64,000 bases of DNA from Pseudomonadota bacterium. Its GTDB lineage: Bacteria > Pseudomonadota > Gammaproteobacteria > Enterobacterales > Enterobacteriaceae. Of this stretch, positions 63,696-64,000 are shown piece after piece. The stretch's first letter is position 1, and every line of letters begins with the position of its first letter. The stretch covers positions 1 to 64,000 of the forward strand of contig JAGTSE010000018.1 in the NCBI GenBank assembly GCA_018261615.1. Direction: 5' to 3'. The notes beneath the pieces were generated by a model, which worked only from the letters and a program-made list of their open reading frames with translations, had not been told where the DNA came from and searched no databases. Both the position numbers and the translations under genes were made by a program.

Positions 63696-63722
63696 TCAAT
63701 CTCATCAGGATGAGGCAATGAT

Positions 63723-64000
63723 ATGCAACTGAAAACGATGAAAGCGGCAGTGGTTAAAGCATTCGGGCAACCACTGGTGATTGAAGAGGTGATGGTACCT
63801 GCGGTGGCGCCGGGCAAAATTCTGGTCAAGATTGCGGCGACCGGCGTTTGCCATACCGATTTGCATGCCGCAGAAGGCGACTGGCCGGTGAAACCGAATC
63901 CACCGTTTATTCCTGGCCACGAAGGTGTTGGTCATGTGGTCGCTGTGGGGCCGGGTGTGACGCATGTGAAAGAGGGCGATCGGGTTGGCGTGCCGTGGCT
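63723..64000 (+). CDS. Zinc-dependent alcohol dehydrogenase, N-terminal part (AdhP-like)
   Basis: The first 92 codons of a medium-chain alcohol dehydrogenase are present; the gene runs off the window. The catalytic zinc ligands are visible in [14 protein letters not shown] (Cys, with His nearby) and [23 protein letters not shown] is the family start, so ATG 63738 is an alternative to ATG 63723. It would make the aldehyde used by the upstream dehydrogenase, from ethanol or a related primary alcohol. Confidence 0.88.
   Translation, partial: MQLKTMKAAVVKAFGQPLVIEEVMVPAVAPGKILVKIAATGVCHTDLHAAEGDWPVKPNPPFIPGHEGVGHVVAVGPGVTHVKEGDRVGVPW

Noticed and set aside
1..64000. CRISPR array, tRNA, rRNA or phage attachment site
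   Set aside because: No regularly spaced repeat array, no cloverleaf-type or rRNA sequence and no integrase gene was seen; the T6SS locus shows no tRNA-linked island boundary in the window.

Overview
The window is a chromosomal segment from an enteric bacterium (Enterobacteriaceae, most like Kosakonia, Enterobacter or Klebsiella; the genus is not certain). The first 12 kb carries fadR, ycgB, dadAX, cvrA, ldcA, emtA, ycgR, ymgE and treA, with the E. coli gene neighbourhood and protein lengths. ERIC, REP and a short palindrome-ended intergenic repeat also fit this family. No rRNA, tRNA, CRISPR array or replication origin was seen.

About 12.7-43.3 kb is a complete type VI secretion (T6SS) locus. 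All thirteen core components are present: TssJ, K, L, M, A, B, C, Hcp, E, F, G, ClpV and VgrG. The accessory set is that of systems controlled by threonine phosphorylation: kinase PpkA, phosphatase PppA, FHA protein TagH, TagF and TagJ. The locus also holds an SH3-like lipoprotein, a periplasmic protein with a Ser-Thr repeat, and a Tai4-type immunity gene with no amidase partner. It is preceded by about 930 bp of AT-rich DNA without genes. Its 3' end is a variable effector module: a shortened Eag (DcrB-like) chaperone, VgrG, a second Eag chaperone with an extra C-terminal region, a two-membrane-region prePAAR/PAAR effector with an unassigned toxin tail, and three related small immunity genes in a row. 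Just before the third immunity gene lies a 27-codon remnant of a second toxin tail, so the array looks like the product of successive toxin-immunity replacements.

About 43.3-46.8 kb is a nested mobile insertion. An IS256-family element landed in the stop codon of the last immunity gene, leaving an 8-bp target duplication. Its transposase is broken by a 13-bp tandem duplication. A group II intron sits 21 bp inside one end of the IS.

About 47-57 kb is an anaerobic C4-dicarboxylate module: class I fumarase (FumB-like), a DASS-family transporter, a soluble flavin-linked fumarate reductase with a covalent-FMN site, the flavin transferase ApbE, and a DcuSR-type two-component system. A perfect FNR box lies between the two divergent units. 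Beyond it are a MurQ-like SIS protein lacking the catalytic glutamates, malate:quinone oxidoreductase, and a sigma-54 activator divergent from aldehyde and alcohol dehydrogenase genes that have a good sigma-54 promoter. The last gene runs off the window.
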